A stretch of 64,000 bases of DNA from Symbiodinium natans (GCA_905221605.1 CAJNDS010000078.1:146001-210000), one strand, 5' to 3'; shown: positions 21,287 through 33,599, numbered from the stretch's first letter. Program-made: numbers and translations. The notes: generated by a model not told the origin, from the letters alone.

Positions 21287-21715
21287 TCACAGCTCTGCAG
21301 TGTTTGCACCCTCCCCACCCCACCAGCCCAACGCTGAGCCCGTGATGGTCAGATGAATCTGGCCGAACTGGGGCACAAGTTGCCAGGCTGAACCTGTTAT
21401 CGTGTTCGCGGCTGGCCACGCATGCTTCCAGTGTAGGCACAAAGACATCATCGACCGCGTCGCTTCGCATCCTGAAGCCCAAGGGAAATCGAATCTTTCA
21501 GAGCGCATAGTGCTGTGACGGAAGGGACAAATGCGAGCAGCTGTCGAGTAAGCAGTCGCTGGCACCATGTTGATGAAAGCCTTCTGGCTTGGAGGTTCAT
21601 GGATGTTCCTTAAACACAGCGGAGTTTCAGACATGCCCTGAGGTCTCTGGCATGAAAGTATGTGAAGAGGCAGTCGCAGTAGTCCGTCGGCTTCCATGAG
21701 CCATATCAAGTGCAT
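21287..21715 (-). CDS. candidate ORF, unknown protein
   Basis: A 142-codon minus frame with mixed composition (INMVPATAYSTAARICPF, SERFDFPWASGCEATRS). The + strand in this stretch has many stops. No domain or splice support was found, so it is a weak candidate. Confidence 0.3.
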   Translation of the reverse strand: MHLIWLMEADGLLRLPLHILSCQRPQGMSETPLCLRNIHEPPSQKAFINMVPATAYSTAARICPFRHSTMRSERFDFPWASGCEATRSMMSLCLHWKHAWPAANTITGSAWQLVPQFGQIHLTITGSALGWWGGEGANTAEL

Positions 21716-21719
21716 TCAT

Positions 21720-21900
21720 GTGCCCAAAAAACATATTGATGTTCATTGCACAGCCTGTGCAGTCAAGTTGATGCCATGGCTGCGTGCTAGATGAGGGCTT
21801 CGCTACACGATCGTGCAGTCTCTGCTAATGCAGACGCTCAAAGACCTGACGAGTTCATTACATGATGCTTTGGCGCGCTTAAGCACCCCGAAGCTGCTTC
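21720..21900. other. unassigned sequence
   Basis: Nothing recognisable. Confidence 0.4.
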
Positions 21901-21904
21901 ATGT

Positions 21905-22135
21905 TTCTGTGTATATGTATATTTATACACATGTAAATAAATAAAAAACTAAAGAGAGAGAGATATATATATATACACATATATATATATATGTATATAC
22001 ACATGTACACATAGTTGTGTGTGTGTTACGTATACATATACATATATATATATATACATGTACATGTACATGTACCATGTACATGTACCATGTACATGTA
22101 CATGTACATGTACATGTGCATGTACATGTAGTACA
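21905..22135. repeat. TA / TACATG palindromic microsatellite
   Basis: A (TA)n and GA segment (21945-22060) passes into repeated ACATGT/TACATG units (22055-22135). Because ACATGT and TATATA are self-complementary, the block can form hairpins or cruciforms. It makes Tyr/Met/His-type artefact ORFs. Confidence 0.9.
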
Positions 22136-22157
22136 TGCTGCATGTTTGCCTGCCAGG

Positions 22158-22564
22158 ACAGTGCCAGCCTTCAGAGACTACGGGAGAACTTGAATGAGCT
22201 TCCAAAGAGGCCCTTGGAGAAATCTGGGCCAACGAAGTCCAAACAAGTCAATTCATTGAGTCCAATCAGGTGGTTGGCCCGTGCTGAGCAGCCAGAGGAG
22301 CGACGGCACAAGTGCACAATTGTGATCTTTGGCTATGTGGCTACATGTGGCTACATACTAGACAGACCCAAGTCTTTGTCTTCCAACGTAGGTCTGCAGC
22401 GGCCCTTATTGGAGATTCTTACACTGAGGGCGCATGAACGCTCTCCTTGTCACTTCCTGGCAAATGCTAATAGTAAGAATCCAAAAAAGCAGGGTCATGC
22501 TGCGCAGAAGCATGCCACAATTTGGCATGCGTGTGCATCCAGGATTACTTGCTGGGCAGCGTGA
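22158..22564 (+). CDS. candidate exon, unknown protein
   Basis: An acceptor-like GCCTGCCAG ends at 22157. The frame then reads SLQRLRENLNELPKRPLEKS, WLARAEQPEERRHKCTIVIF and LQRPLLEILTLRAHERSP, and stops at 22564. The composition is convincingly protein-like and basic. The true donor may lie before the stop. Function unknown. Confidence 0.4.
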
Positions 22565-23856
22565 GAGGTGAATGCAACTATCACTTCAAGCCTTGAGCTT
22601 TGACAGTGCGTGTCATCGTTCCTGGTCAAGCTACCTTCTTGTCGGGCTCTCTGCACGCATCGCCGCATGCTTCTGAGGTTTCGTTTGGAAGGCGGTGGCT
22701 ACTTCCAGGCTGTGTGGCTGCACGCAGTCGGCAAAAATCCAGGAGTTGCTACAAGCCTGCAGCCTGTAGCAGCAGTGCAGTCTATAACTCCTACCAAGAT
22801 CTAGCTACAAGCTTTGCAACTTTGTCCTGGACAGACCGGCGTGCTGGTGGCATCGGCAGAGACGAGCCCTGGAGGGCTTCCGGCCTCAGCCTGAGGAAGT
22901 CAATGAACGAAGTCCAGCTTTCGTCCAACGGAGTCAATCATCGGACCGCACGCTGTCATGCACTGTCACTGGCTTCACAAGCTACATGCATACTACACTA
23001 GTCTTCATGTTGTCGCGCGTGTGTAGTGCACCTTCTGGTCCAAGCCGTACTGACTGGCAACGGCCACGTTGTGTGCTCCGTCTTCTCTACCTTGGTTTGG
23101 CAAAGCTCTTGAGTTTCAAGTGGGCGGGTGTAGATCAAAATTCTGGGTCCTCGTGGTCCCTTCACCCATTAGCTTAGGTTCTCCTATTGGTGATAATGTG
23201 GACAGCCATGAATATCAAGGCATGTTTCTGCATCGGTCCCACTCAGGAGTTGGCTTTCTAGGCCGTTCGTCGGCACCTTGCTCAAGCCCCGAGAGCCCAA
23301 GAAAGAAAGGGGTAGGGAAGCAATGTGGTCGAGAATCAGGGACGGACGCAGAGCAACCATTTGTCTTAGCCTGGGCTGCAGCCGTCGCGCTCATCAGCTT
23401 TCGTGATTAGATTCGATCTTCGAGGACGTCAGCATACGCCAGGTGGGTGAAGAGCATGGCATGACCTTGAACCACGACATCCAAGCAATGCTGTGTGTGC
23501 GCTGTGCCAGGTGTCCATGTTTCCTCTGCGATTTCCTTCGCGCCTTCGACAGGCCTCCAAGCAATGCTGGGGCTGGTGCAAGCTCCGCATGCGGATTGTG
23601 GCTGGGTCATTGGGTATCAAGCTGGAGTTCAAAACTTGCTGCAATCATCCCCTGACCCTGGCACCACAGCCACAGCTTGTCCTTGTTTTATTCTACAAAG
23701 TCATGTGGTCGGAGTGACATAGGGCAAGCAATAGCACCAAATAGCAAGCAAACAGCAAGCACCCAGCAAGCAACCAGCAAGCAAACGCTTTGTTTGTGCG
23801 TCATCCTGCCGGGCTTCTTGTCAAGAGAGGCAGGGTCCTCGCGAACGATCAGGTGA
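22565..23856. other. unassigned sequence with short AGCAAGCA repeats
   Basis: Overlapping + frames exist (22600-23001, 23069-23410, 23443-23722) but none is clearly better than its neighbours. About six copies of an AGCAAGCAA/CCAGCAAG-type 11-12 bp unit lie at 23725-23790. Confidence 0.35.
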
Positions 23857-24066
23857 GTGGCTCAGAACTGCTTGTGCCATGACATATGGCAACATAGCTT
23901 CTATCGCTGGTGTGGCAACTTGCTTTGCAACTTGAAGCAACTGATCAAGCCTGAGTTTGGGGCCCGAAGAAAATGTCTGAGGTGCTTTTTTCGCCCAAAA
24001 TGTTCGGTGGTGAAGCAGGCAATCTCATTTCCACGTTATATGAACCAACCATCACAGCCCCCGTAG
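23857..24066 (+). CDS. candidate exon, Cys-rich
   Basis: The frame contains several regularly placed Cys and His residues (NCLCHDIWQHSFYRWCG, then CFFRPKC), suggestive of a small metal-binding segment, followed by a stop at 24066. Spacing does not match a zinc-finger class I can name. Weak candidate. Confidence 0.25.
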   Translation: MAQNCLCHDIWQHSFYRWCGNLLCNLKQLIKPEFGARRKCLRCFFRPKCSVVKQAISFPRYMNQPSQPP

Positions 24067-24278
24067 GCACGCGCTCACACGCACACATGCTGCTACGCTG
24101 AATGCTTAGCGGCTCAGCAGTGCCAGCAGAACCTTTCGCGCCTGAGCCCCGACGCAAAGTTGATGACGGTCAGCGCTGCAGAGGTGATCAGTTAAGGCTC
24201 CCTGAGTATGGACCACGACAGCATGTGCTACTCTTCCAAGTTAAGCTGTCACCACTCGTGCTACGAGTGCTCGTCTGA

Positions 24279-24794
24279 CTACTCACACCGATTAAGTACT
24301 GAATTATCGAATGCTGACGCGCGGAGGTCTTGCCCCGCGCAAAGCTGATTTGTCCAGACCACTTTGCAGCACTTTGCTTGGGCCCTTAGGCATTTTTCGA
24401 AATCTGAAATGAAAGCCGCTCGCCGCAGACCATCGAAGACCCCCCGCCGTGCCGGCTGCCGGCTATAAATAGCATTACAGGGCGCTTTTGCACCTCTCTG
24501 TGCTCTGGTCATGACAACGGGCACCAAAGGCCGTCTCATTTGCCTTTGGCATACAGCGAGACCGAGAGGTTGAAGGCTGAAGCGATGGCTTGGATGGCTT
24601 CTGCTTTTGGTGTGTCGCGACTGCTTAGCTTGCGAAGCAGCTGTCCATACCATAGGGGTTGGTGTGGACAATTGCGGGCGCGGCTTGGAGGTTCGAAGTG
24701 GTGAAGGCACCAGGGGTTTCATGTTCCGTTGTCTCACATGCAGGGTGCGTCGTGCTCGTCGTCCCGGCAGCAGCAGCCTGGTTACCGAGTGCAT
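24279..24794 (-). CDS. candidate ORF, basic protein
   Basis: A 171-codon minus frame. The C-terminal half (RRGVFDGLRRAAFISDFEK, then ALRAQAKCC-like residues) looks coding. The N-terminal half is Arg/Pro/Ser-rich. No family is recognised. A + frame in the same region (24607-24861) is shorter. Confidence 0.3.
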   Translation of the reverse strand: MHSVTRLLLPGRRARRTLHVRQRNMKPLVPSPLRTSKPRPQLSTPTPMVWTAASQAKQSRHTKSRSHPSHRFSLQPLGLAVCQRQMRRPLVPVVMTRAQRGAKAPCNAIYSRQPARRGVFDGLRRAAFISDFEKCLRAQAKCCKVVWTNQLCAGQDLRASAFDNSVLNRCE

Positions 24795-24849
24795 AGTGCA
24801 ACATTATCGTCATGGATTTCACAGTTTTTTGTGCGGTGCCCAAATGACC

Positions 24850-25560
24850 ATTGTTGCATGAGCTCGCATGCAAGTTGGGCTCCATGCAGGCGTGTTTGGG
24901 ATTTTGGGATCACCGTTTCACGCACTCACGACCCCCTCACAGACATGCACTCTGCGATAATCTGCGTCTGCTCCACGCTGCAGTTGGCACGACACGAACA
25001 GAAACGGCTTTAGATTCTCGAAGCACCTGCAGCATTCTGCAGCTAAGGTGTGCTTTCCTGCGAAAGGCTTCGAATACCTCTGCACCGAGGCCCGTCTCAA
25101 GTATTATGACGTTTCCGCGAGCCTCAGCCCTGATTGCAACATTTTGCAACCTTGCATCTCAAGTTGTGCACTGAGACTCATTGGAGGCTTGCAAATTGTA
25201 CGTTTGGTATGCGTAAGATACAAAAATCTACTGCTGCCCAGCATGGTGCTACACGGGCTTGGGGAGGTGCTGCATCGCAGGCCTGCAGCTGTAGGCAGAA
25301 CATCCGAAAGGCAGTTACAAGATCTCGTCGATACAAAACGGGGAAAAATTTCAGGTCACAGGCCAAATGCAGCCATGTAGTGTAGCATTTGCCTTCGTAA
25401 CTTCTTTCGTTCTGCGATGTCCACTTCGATTGTCACCGGTACTACGCATGCCTGCAGCAGGCCTTTGGAGACTTGGGAAGAGGTAGAGCTGCACCGACCA
25501 AAGGCCAGTGACAAAACTTTGCTTGCGCGAGTTTCTGTCTGGGTTAGCGACTGGTTCATG
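24850..25560. other. unassigned sequence
   Basis: Several overlapping short frames on both strands. None can be chosen. Confidence 0.35.
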
Positions 25561-25568
25561 TGATTGGC

Positions 25569-25776
25569 TCAGGCCCCCACACTGGAAGGATACGTCAGAC
25601 CTGTTGGAGCTCCTGAACAACTTGATATTCCAAGGGAACAGCGCCCCAGCTCCATGAATGCATCTTGCAATGTCCACTACTCGGCACCTCCAAGGTATCA
25701 TCAGTTCATGATGGGCAAGCCTGCCAGATATTCAGTTGAACTCAGGCCCGGGATGCAAATGCTCAGTCTTGCTTAG
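25569..25776 (+). CDS. candidate exon, unknown protein
   Basis: It follows an acceptor-like TTGGCTCAG ending near 25570. The frame reads APTLEGYVRPVGAPEQLDIP, then a Ser/Tyr/His-containing stretch and PARYSVELRPGMQMLSL, and stops at 25776. The composition is good and free of low complexity. The neighbouring minus candidate (25732-26040) overlaps its last 45 bases, so the two cannot both be entirely exonic. Confidence 0.4.
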
Positions 25777-26040
25777 GTTGCAGTAATCTGCGCTGCCCTC
25801 TTTGGCATCAGGAACTTTCTTATGGGACTTGGAGTTGTCAGCTTCTGCTTTGCAGAGTTTGCCTTCACTGTCTACAAGGCTTGTTTTGAAACTTTGCCTC
25901 ACCTGTTGATGTTTTCCATGTGTTCCATCATGTTCGATGGTGTAAGAGTGACAGCTTCGTCCGGACGACTTGGACTGGGTGGACGAAGAGCGCAAGCGCG
26001 CCGCTGCGGCAAAAGCTCGGATCGAGGCCTTGAGAATCAC
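25732..26040 (-). CDS. candidate exon, Lys/Ser-rich
   Basis: The minus frame of 102 codons reads ASIRAFAAAARLRSSSTQSK and later SEGKLCKAEADNSKSHKK, a soluble, charged composition. The + frame in the same span is hydrophobic and Arg-rich. Function unknown. Confidence 0.3.
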   Translation of the reverse strand: MILKASIRAFAAAARLRSSSTQSKSSGRSCHSYTIEHDGTHGKHQQVRQSFKTSLVDSEGKLCKAEADNSKSHKKVPDAKEGSADYCNLSKTEHLHPGPEFN

Positions 26041-26049
26041 ACGTTCATA

Positions 26050-26620
26050 CGCGCTGTGTAAGTCTGTGCACTTCCATACTCTTCCATGTAGTTCTTGTGC
26101 TCCATTGTGCTCTGCACGAATCCAGACAGAGCGACCCTGAGCGACCCTGAGCGACTAGGCTGTAGGCAACACCACATACTCCTCTTGCCACGTGCCCATG
26201 TTGGCTTCATGGGGTCACCACGAGGACTTCTTGCTTTTTCGTTGTGGAAGGCACGCATTGCCAAGCAAGAGTCCCAGACCAGCGACTAAGGGCCGTACCT
26301 CGGTCTCTGAGAAATGCGAACTCGTCCGAGGTTGGGGTCCAAATCAATTGGGTTCACACAGCCCTCGTCGCATCAGAGACTAGCAGTAGACCGCAAGGAA
26401 AGGGCGAGCCTCGTGAAGGTTTGGGAAGCTTGTAGCTGTGTGTGTGTGTGGCACAGTTTGCACGGCAGCATCGTGTCGCCAAGGAACATCAGCCACAACT
26501 AGGTCGCGCAACACTGATGCTCCCCAGCGTCTCACCTCAGGTTTGCCCTGAGCAGAAAACACATGTCACTCAAGCTAGCACGGACAGTCAAGCCTTGGCA
26601 TAGAGTAGCTTCAGATTCTG
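26050..26620. other. unassigned sequence
   Basis: Short ORFs only. A small GAGCGACCCT duplication occurs near 26135-26155. Confidence 0.4.
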
Positions 26621-27116
26621 TCATCTGAAACAGTCATCCAGCTCGTCTGTTGTGGTCCACATACTGCGAAGTTGGCACAACACGTAGATGCAAGTGTGCT
26701 CATGCGTGCTCACATTATCTGCTTCAGGAACAGTCAGCAGTGCGATGAAAGCTGAGCCCAAACCAGTAGACACTGCCGTGTTTTCTAGTCGTTCTGTTTC
26801 TACACGTCCAGTGAGAGTTTCTTCTCGAAGCGTATACAGGCTTCTAGCCGGTGCTGGAGTGTTGCTTCCAGTCTTTTCAACGTCTTTGGCCAAAGCGACC
26901 AGAAGCACCCCTGCAGACGGAAGGAACCCACAGCAAAAAGAGAGACCTGCCTTACAAACGCGAGCGGCCGCGCAACAGAATACGCCCGAGGTGACCCAGT
27001 GTTTTTGTTTTGCGGTGGTATCGCGCATTTTAGCGCATTACGGACCACATAGCAAGCAAGAGACCGAGAATCAGCAAGAAGCTCCTGCGCAGCAAAAGCG
27101 ACTGCACAGCAAATAG
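26621..27116 (-). CDS. region open on both strands, one probable exon
   Basis: The minus frame (27028 down to 26621, ATG start, 135 aa) reads VALAKDVEKTGSNTPAPARS and LREETLTGRVETERLENTAV, then ends after DELDDCFR. The + frame (26688-27116, ATG start, 142 aa) is also open, with Ser/Arg/Gln-rich sequence. The minus reading has the more ordinary mix of charged and hydrophobic residues and I prefer it weakly. No family is recognised on either strand. Confidence 0.35.
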
Positions 27117-27334
27117 ACACGTCGGCCCTCACTCGTCTTACCAGACGCTACCAGCTGCAGAGCGCTTGCCCCAGTACGTCTCGATACGTCTCGATACGAG
27201 AAAACTGCACCCTCATGTTGCTCGTAGGAATGTTTTGTCTTTGGTTCGCACGTCAAGACGATAGAGAGAATCCTGTATGCAGTGCAATTGTAGTTCATAT
27301 GTAGTACACGTGGTATTGCGCAGCATGCCCAGCC

Positions 27335-27976
<642 letters not shown>

Positions 27977-27979
27977 GAG

Positions 27980-30225
27980 AAGTCGACAGGTGCTCGTGGG
28001 AAAACGTGCTTGCAAGTCCCTTTGTTAAGCTGTTGGTTATGGTGACATCCCTCCATCATGCCAATTGCCTGTGCGTTTGCTAAGGTGCCTTTGAGATGCA
28101 GATGGAAGCGCAAGATTGGGGACCTCCCTGTGGAAATTCCTGGAGTCACTTCAAATATGCTTGCCCCCCAGGGCCCAAGGAAAGCGATTCGACAATGAGC
28201 GGCTTGCCCAGGTACCAAATCTCAGCTGATGATGTTGGGACTGATATATCCGTAGAGGTACATGCGGGCCGACAGTAAGCTGTCGCAACGCATACCCAAG
28301 ACCCATCCTAATACTTTTTGGCCTGCGAAGCAGCAGGCGCAGCCAGCAGATGCGGATGATGGTCATCATGGAACTGTCATTGGAGAGGCGGACGGTCTGT
28401 CATGTCTTCTTTGAAAGTCGAATCTATGGCTATGGTCGGAACCTACAACAGTCGGGACATTCAAATGCTGCAGATCGGTCCATTCGAACTCGACCCAGCG
28501 ACCAGACGCAGCCTGGACAACGCACTGGGTTTGGGAGGAAGCAGGCCGGGTGGAGGGGAATTCAGATAACATGTCGGCAGTTCTCGCGTTTGTCATATTC
28601 TGATTCACCCTGATTATATGGACTCAGATGGACGGCGACGTCGGCAACACCAAAACTTGAGCTTACTTGTAGACGCTGTGCTGTCAGACACTGGTAGCAC
28701 TGGTTGTTGAAATTTGTTGAATACAGAGCCTTCCTCAAACGGAGTGTCAGTACGCCTAATCTAAACGCTACTCGACCTGCCTCGGCCGGGGCCTGCCGCC
28801 ACTTTCAGTCGCGAGGCAAGGTTTTCACGACAGGCTCCATGAAGACGAAAGCGAAGAAGTGCCGGGTCAGGGAGGGGGGGGTTAGGAAGCAGGAAACGCT
28901 AGGTACAGTAGCCGAAAGGGAAGAGACAACGGGGCAGATTGGGGAAGAAAGGACAGCCGGAAAGGTACAACGAGCGTGCATCACACACACTGCCAAGGTT
29001 CGTGGAAACATCTGCAAAGTAAAGTACTTGGGACTTAATTAACTTGTCGGGCAGGATGGTGTATATTTGAGTCTGCACATCCTTCCTGACTCGCCAGGTT
29101 TGCGGTCATGCAATCAAAGCTTCCCGGAGAAACTCCTGGAAGCACCCGGCAGGAGTTGACATGTGAATCTGTGAAGGGTGAATGCATCCTGTTCCTGTTC
29201 TATCCGTTGCAGCAGACCACCCAGAGCAAGTCAAGAGATGAGATGCGAGCAAGAGTCTAACAAGAGCCCCTGCAGGACCTTGCAATACAAGTGTCCGCAG
29301 AGGGGGTGCGTGTGCCACAACAGCAGTGGTCCAGTTCTCCATGCTCAAGTTGAGCAGCATTCAGCACTAAGGTCACAGCTATCGGAAGTGGTTATCAAAG
29401 ACACCACCTTAGTGCTCACCTGCTCCATCGCCGCTGTGCGGGCGGAATGGAATTGTGGGTTTGTGGGCTTTTTAGGCATAGTGAGCCATCGAACCTGTTT
29501 TATTTGCGATGCCTAGGCCGTGAAAACCGAGAAGTCTATGCAGAGTGCTCCTTTAATGAAGACTCCTTCTGGGTCTGTTCCATTCATAGGATGTTGGTAG
29601 TCCGATTCAGTCCGCTCCTGAGCGAGGTACTCGTCCGAATACCCAAAGGTGATTATCCACCCTCTGGATACAACCAAGGCTGGCAGGTGATGTTTCATCA
29701 TTTCGTTGTATCTCGATATCGCCACTATAGTAGCCCTTGTATGCGGCATTGTATGCTCCATTGTATGCGGCAGTTCCAATTGGTGATGAGCGAAGTGAAG
29801 ACATTCCACCTTATGGCGCTCACGCGTACTGCCCGTGACTTGATCGCCCTGACGATTCGCTGCTTCCATGCCAAGAAGTGCCCGGGGACATTCTTTGTGC
29901 ACCGAAGAGTAGCAGGCCTTTCAGAAAACTTCAGAAAGCAAGCATATCAAGCTGGGCGTGCTGCTATGTTGGGGTTTCGCAGCACTGCAATGTGAGCTGG
30001 CATGACGTAGCTGAGAGGAGTAGAAGAGTAGAAGAAAAGTAGAGCAGAGCCCAACATCGGGTTCAGGTACATGCCGACCTCAAGCCTTTTGCATACGCTT
30101 CTTCCTGCTGTGACCTCGATCTGCCCAGAGCACGTGAGTCACGTGAAGCTGAGCGATGATTCCTCTCCAGAGGAGGGCATTGTAGGGCTTTGGGATTTGA
30201 GGGCTTCCTAGTACTGGTACGGGGC
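27980..30225. other. mostly unassigned; weak + candidates
   Basis: Open + frames with some protein character occur at 28704-29042 (Lys/Glu-rich), 29178-29516 and 29447-29995. They overlap antisense frames of similar quality. A short tandem GTATGCGGCATTGTATGCTCC-type duplication sits near 29740-29770. No confident gene. Confidence 0.35.
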
Positions 30226-30227
30226 AT

Positions 30228-30767
30228 TCACTTGGGAGTCTGTGCGGGGGCTGCCTCTGTGGCATGGGCCGTGGCCGGCAGGCTCGGTGGTGGTTTGTGG
30301 CTTGCATAAGGCATAAGGCATGCCTTCCCGGACCCCAAGCCCTCAGAACGCAAAGTTAAAAGATTTGTGGTTCCTAAATAGCTTGCATCGCCATCCCGTC
30401 TTCTTTCTGCCTCAGAAGAGGAGAGAGCAGAGTCCAGAAGCGGAGAACGGCAACCAAGAGGCACATCAACAGAGGTCTTAGGCTCTGGAGCCGGGTCTTG
30501 GGGTCCATACTGTGGGCTTGGGTGTCGCAGGGGATGCTCGGGCATCCAGAAAGTACTTGGGGAACCGTAGGAGGGCGTCCTCAAGGGGCCCCGCTTACCA
30601 AACCTCGCAACAACATGAACGTCTGTCTCAGTGAACGTGCAAGCAAAACATGTCCAAGTCACTCCCTTTGCAACAGGAATGTGTTGGGGTCCCTGTGCCG
30701 ACCCAACGATTGGCATCACACACGCAACTTCAAGTCTTCCTGCAACATCCTCTACTGCAAGCGACAT
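30228..30767 (-). CDS. complete 179-aa ORF, unknown protein
   Basis: It has an ATG start and an uninterrupted frame with good composition: MSLAVEDVAGRLEVACVMPI, then TWTCFACTFTETDVHVVARF, a Pro/Ser-rich middle, and a Ser/Glu stretch followed by an Ala/Pro/Thr tail. The opposite strand has only short frames here. It may be a single-exon gene or a large exon. I recognise no family. Confidence 0.45.
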   Translation of the reverse strand: MSLAVEDVAGRLEVACVMPIVGSAQGPQHIPVAKGVTWTCFACTFTETDVHVVARFGKRGPLRTPSYGSPSTFWMPEHPLRHPSPQYGPQDPAPEPKTSVDVPLGCRSPLLDSALSSSEAERRRDGDASYLGTTNLLTLRSEGLGSGKACLMPYASHKPPPSLPATAHATEAAPAQTPK

Positions 30768-30959
30768 CTAGAGTCGTATTGAATCGTATTGAAACCTCGG
30801 ATCATCGACAGTTAGCAGGGAAGACCCCTGAGCGGTTTACTTTGTACATTGAGAAGAAATTTGAACAGGTTAACGGTTCCAGACCTCGGTTCATGACGTT
30901 CACGTACTCTCTTGTAACCGTAAGACGTCCCAAGTGGCAAAGTTGCGCGAGATGAACCA

Positions 30960-31480
30960 ACTCATGGAAGTGCAACAGAAGCGCAAAAGCAGCTTCTTCC
31001 CATTTCTTCCCACTTCTTTCCTGTGTTGCATCCCATGGGCATGATGGTCGTGGCCATGCGTAGCCGACAGCTCAGGTCCAAGCTCCTACAGCAGCAGGCG
31101 AAACCACGGGGTGATGTGTGCCAGTGGTAGCCAAGTGGCAGCCAAGTGCCAAGTGGAGCCAAGTGGTAGCCAAGTGGTAGCCAAGCGTCAGCACGGTTCG
31201 ATTTTGTCCTTGACCAGGTGCTGTGATTCCGATCACAGATGCGCGCCTGGACACATGCATTGTGCTTGAAACGTTGGCGAAGGAGAACGCGCCCCTCCTT
31301 CTGCCAAACTCAACGCCTCGACCTGGCCTGCGCCGGTTCGTTGATAGCTTGTGACAGCTTGTGCTCCAGCAGCTCTGGCTCGCCCAGTAGTCAGAAGCAT
31401 GTACGACGCACCTCAACATACCTCACTGAAGGGACTGAACGCGCGCTAGGGTGGCATTGCCAACAGTGATCAAGTTGTGC
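30960..31480. other. unassigned sequence with 11-bp TGGTAGCCAAG repeat
   Basis: About five copies of a TGGTAGCCAAG/TGGCAGCCAAG unit lie at 31115-31190. Minus frames through it are repeat readings. No gene is supported. Confidence 0.5.
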
Positions 31481-31490
31481 ATGGAACTGT

Positions 31491-33423
31491 TTAGCCAGAC
31501 TGTGATGTAGCAATCAGACTAGGTTGAGCGGACATTATGCCGCCAGGGTCTGCTTTGCGCTCGGTCTGAGTGCAGAATCGCACGCGACCATGCCCAAGAT
31601 CCAGCCATAGGCATTCATGTTCGTCGATTGCTGTTTCTGTTGTCTTTTGCCGCTCCGCGCATCCCTCGTACTTGTAGAGTTTGACTCCAAGTTCGGGTCT
31701 GGGCTGGAGACATTCCGTAGTCTGAAGCCTTCGAAGCCTAAAGACATTTGAGTTTTTTTCCTTCCAGGTGGCTTTCATCGCAGTACATGTGCAGCTGTTG
31801 ACCAGACACAAATGACGACTCCTTTGTGGCATCACAAAACATAGCTTTGCAGCTTGCTCTGCGGCCCCTCGGCTCCAGCTTGCATTGAAAAGAAGGCAGC
31901 CCGATTGACTTTGCGGTTGCTGCGCTCTCCTGAGTTCTTGAAGATGTGACCTCACGAGTGTAACATGTGAAAGTGGCAACAGCTTCGATAGACTCGAGGA
32001 CAGCCTGCGATGACTTCACAGGCATGCGGGATGGGCGGGAAAGTCGCTGGACGCACGCCGGCTTCTGGTGCACCGCTAGGTTGAAGCCGTGATGACGGGC
32101 CAAGAGCCAAAGGCAGTGCAAAGCCTGATCTCGGATCTCAAGCCGAGCCCTGAGCGAATCGAGCGATCTGAAGTGTCTACAAAATATTACAAAATCACAA
32201 GCTTAATGGCTGCACATCGCCATCATCGCCGCATGCCAGGATGATGGCCGCCTATGAGACAGCTGCGGACTGGCGGGAGACAAAGGCCTCCGTGATCTTT
32301 CTATGAGACCATATGAGACCTGTTTTTTGTGCATTCTGTGCTCTTGCGGTCAGCAAGGCCATGGATGGTGCATTTGCAGCAATGTCATGGGATGATGCTA
32401 CCGTCAAGGCAGGGCCAAGGTCCAAGCATGCAGGAAGTCAGGAAGCACGATGCATGGCGATCAAGCACTGACTTGTGACCCACTTCTGACTACTTGCGCT
32501 GTGAACCAACAACAGTTGGCTTGCGGAATTTCGTGAAGCTCGGCATCTGCAAACACTCGCTTTCGGTCAATGCTGTCATTCTGCACTCCATACCAGGCCG
32601 CATTGCCAGAATATCTCAAGTCCTCCGGGGAGGAGCGTGCCAAGGCAGAAAGCACGGTTGTGCAAAAGGTCGAGGTCAATGTAGTCGTCGACTTTATACA
32701 ACACTACAGATATGTCATCGTCTTGGTCATCGTGCATAGTGGTCTGCGACAGACTGGCGAAAGATATTGTCAAGGACTCTGTGCTTTCTGCAACAGCTCT
32801 GATGTTATGCTTGGGGGTTGCTCTTGAATCCAGGATGAACACAGGCCCCGCGAAAGTTCGGACAGTAGCGGCGAAAGACTTTGTTTGCACTTTCAGCGTG
32901 CGAAAACCCCACTTTTGCAGGGACTGCGGAGCTGCCCCCATCTGCCCCCCCAAGGTCCGCGCAAGGTCTTGAACAGGTGCGGCAACCACAACATGATCAT
33001 GCCATGCTTCATCTGAGGTATCTTGCGCTTATGTCATTGAACGACATTTAGCTTCGTGATCTCCTTGACGTAGCGCAAGAAGCATACTCAGAAATTCGCG
33101 GAAGTACCGGTAAACTTCTCCACTATCCTGCATGACTATCGGGCTGCTGAGTCTTTTCGCTTGCCGTGTCCAATTACCACTGATCGCAATTAAACGCTGC
33201 CTCTGTAAGCAGCTGCCGCTTGACTAAGCGCATCACAAGGTCGTGCAAGGTTCTCGCAAGCGCCCTCCAGAGGCCCTTGTAGCTTTGGTAGTCTCTGCGG
33301 GTTCTGCAGGTGGACTATGCATTCAATGCCCTCATCCCGCGGCCACCGCAGAGCACAGACGGCCGACAGGCCGATGAACATACCATGCCGATGGCACGCT
33401 GCTACACTACCGCAAAAAGCCAT
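31491..33423 (-). CDS. multi-exon gene, unknown function
   Basis: Four minus-strand pieces in order: 33423-33190 (GMFIGLSAVCALRWPRDEGI ... ENLARPCDALSQAAAAY); 33012-32576, after acceptor CCTCAG, with DEAWHDHVVVAAPVQDLART, KWGFRTLKVQTKSFAATVRT and an acidic HDDQDDD segment; 32167-31738, after acceptor ACTTCAG, with RLEIRDQALHCLWLLARHHG and ESIEAVATFTCYTREVTSS; and about 31700-31491 with LWLDLGHGRVRFCTQTERKA. Their composition is consistent and the + strand is poorer throughout. Donors were not fixed, and the frame ends after each piece are probably intronic stops. No domain is recognised. Confidence 0.5.
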
Positions 33424-33599
33424 GCTAAGACAAACCGTAAATCTTGGAGGCTGTGATGCACACCTGGATCAAGGCTCGCTTATTCTCCTACAACAAGGCC
33501 CCTCATCCTTGCGCATATTCGCGCATCTTCCCTCGACCAGCATTAGACGTGTCATGCCGCGTGCAGGCCTTTCCTTTCACTTTCAGCCCATACGCAGCC

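Noticed and set aside
32576-33012. Retropepsin-like VFILDSRATPKH in the minus-strand exon
   Set aside because: The catalytic DSG/DTG triad is not present (DSR), and no reverse transcriptase or integrase motif is nearby.
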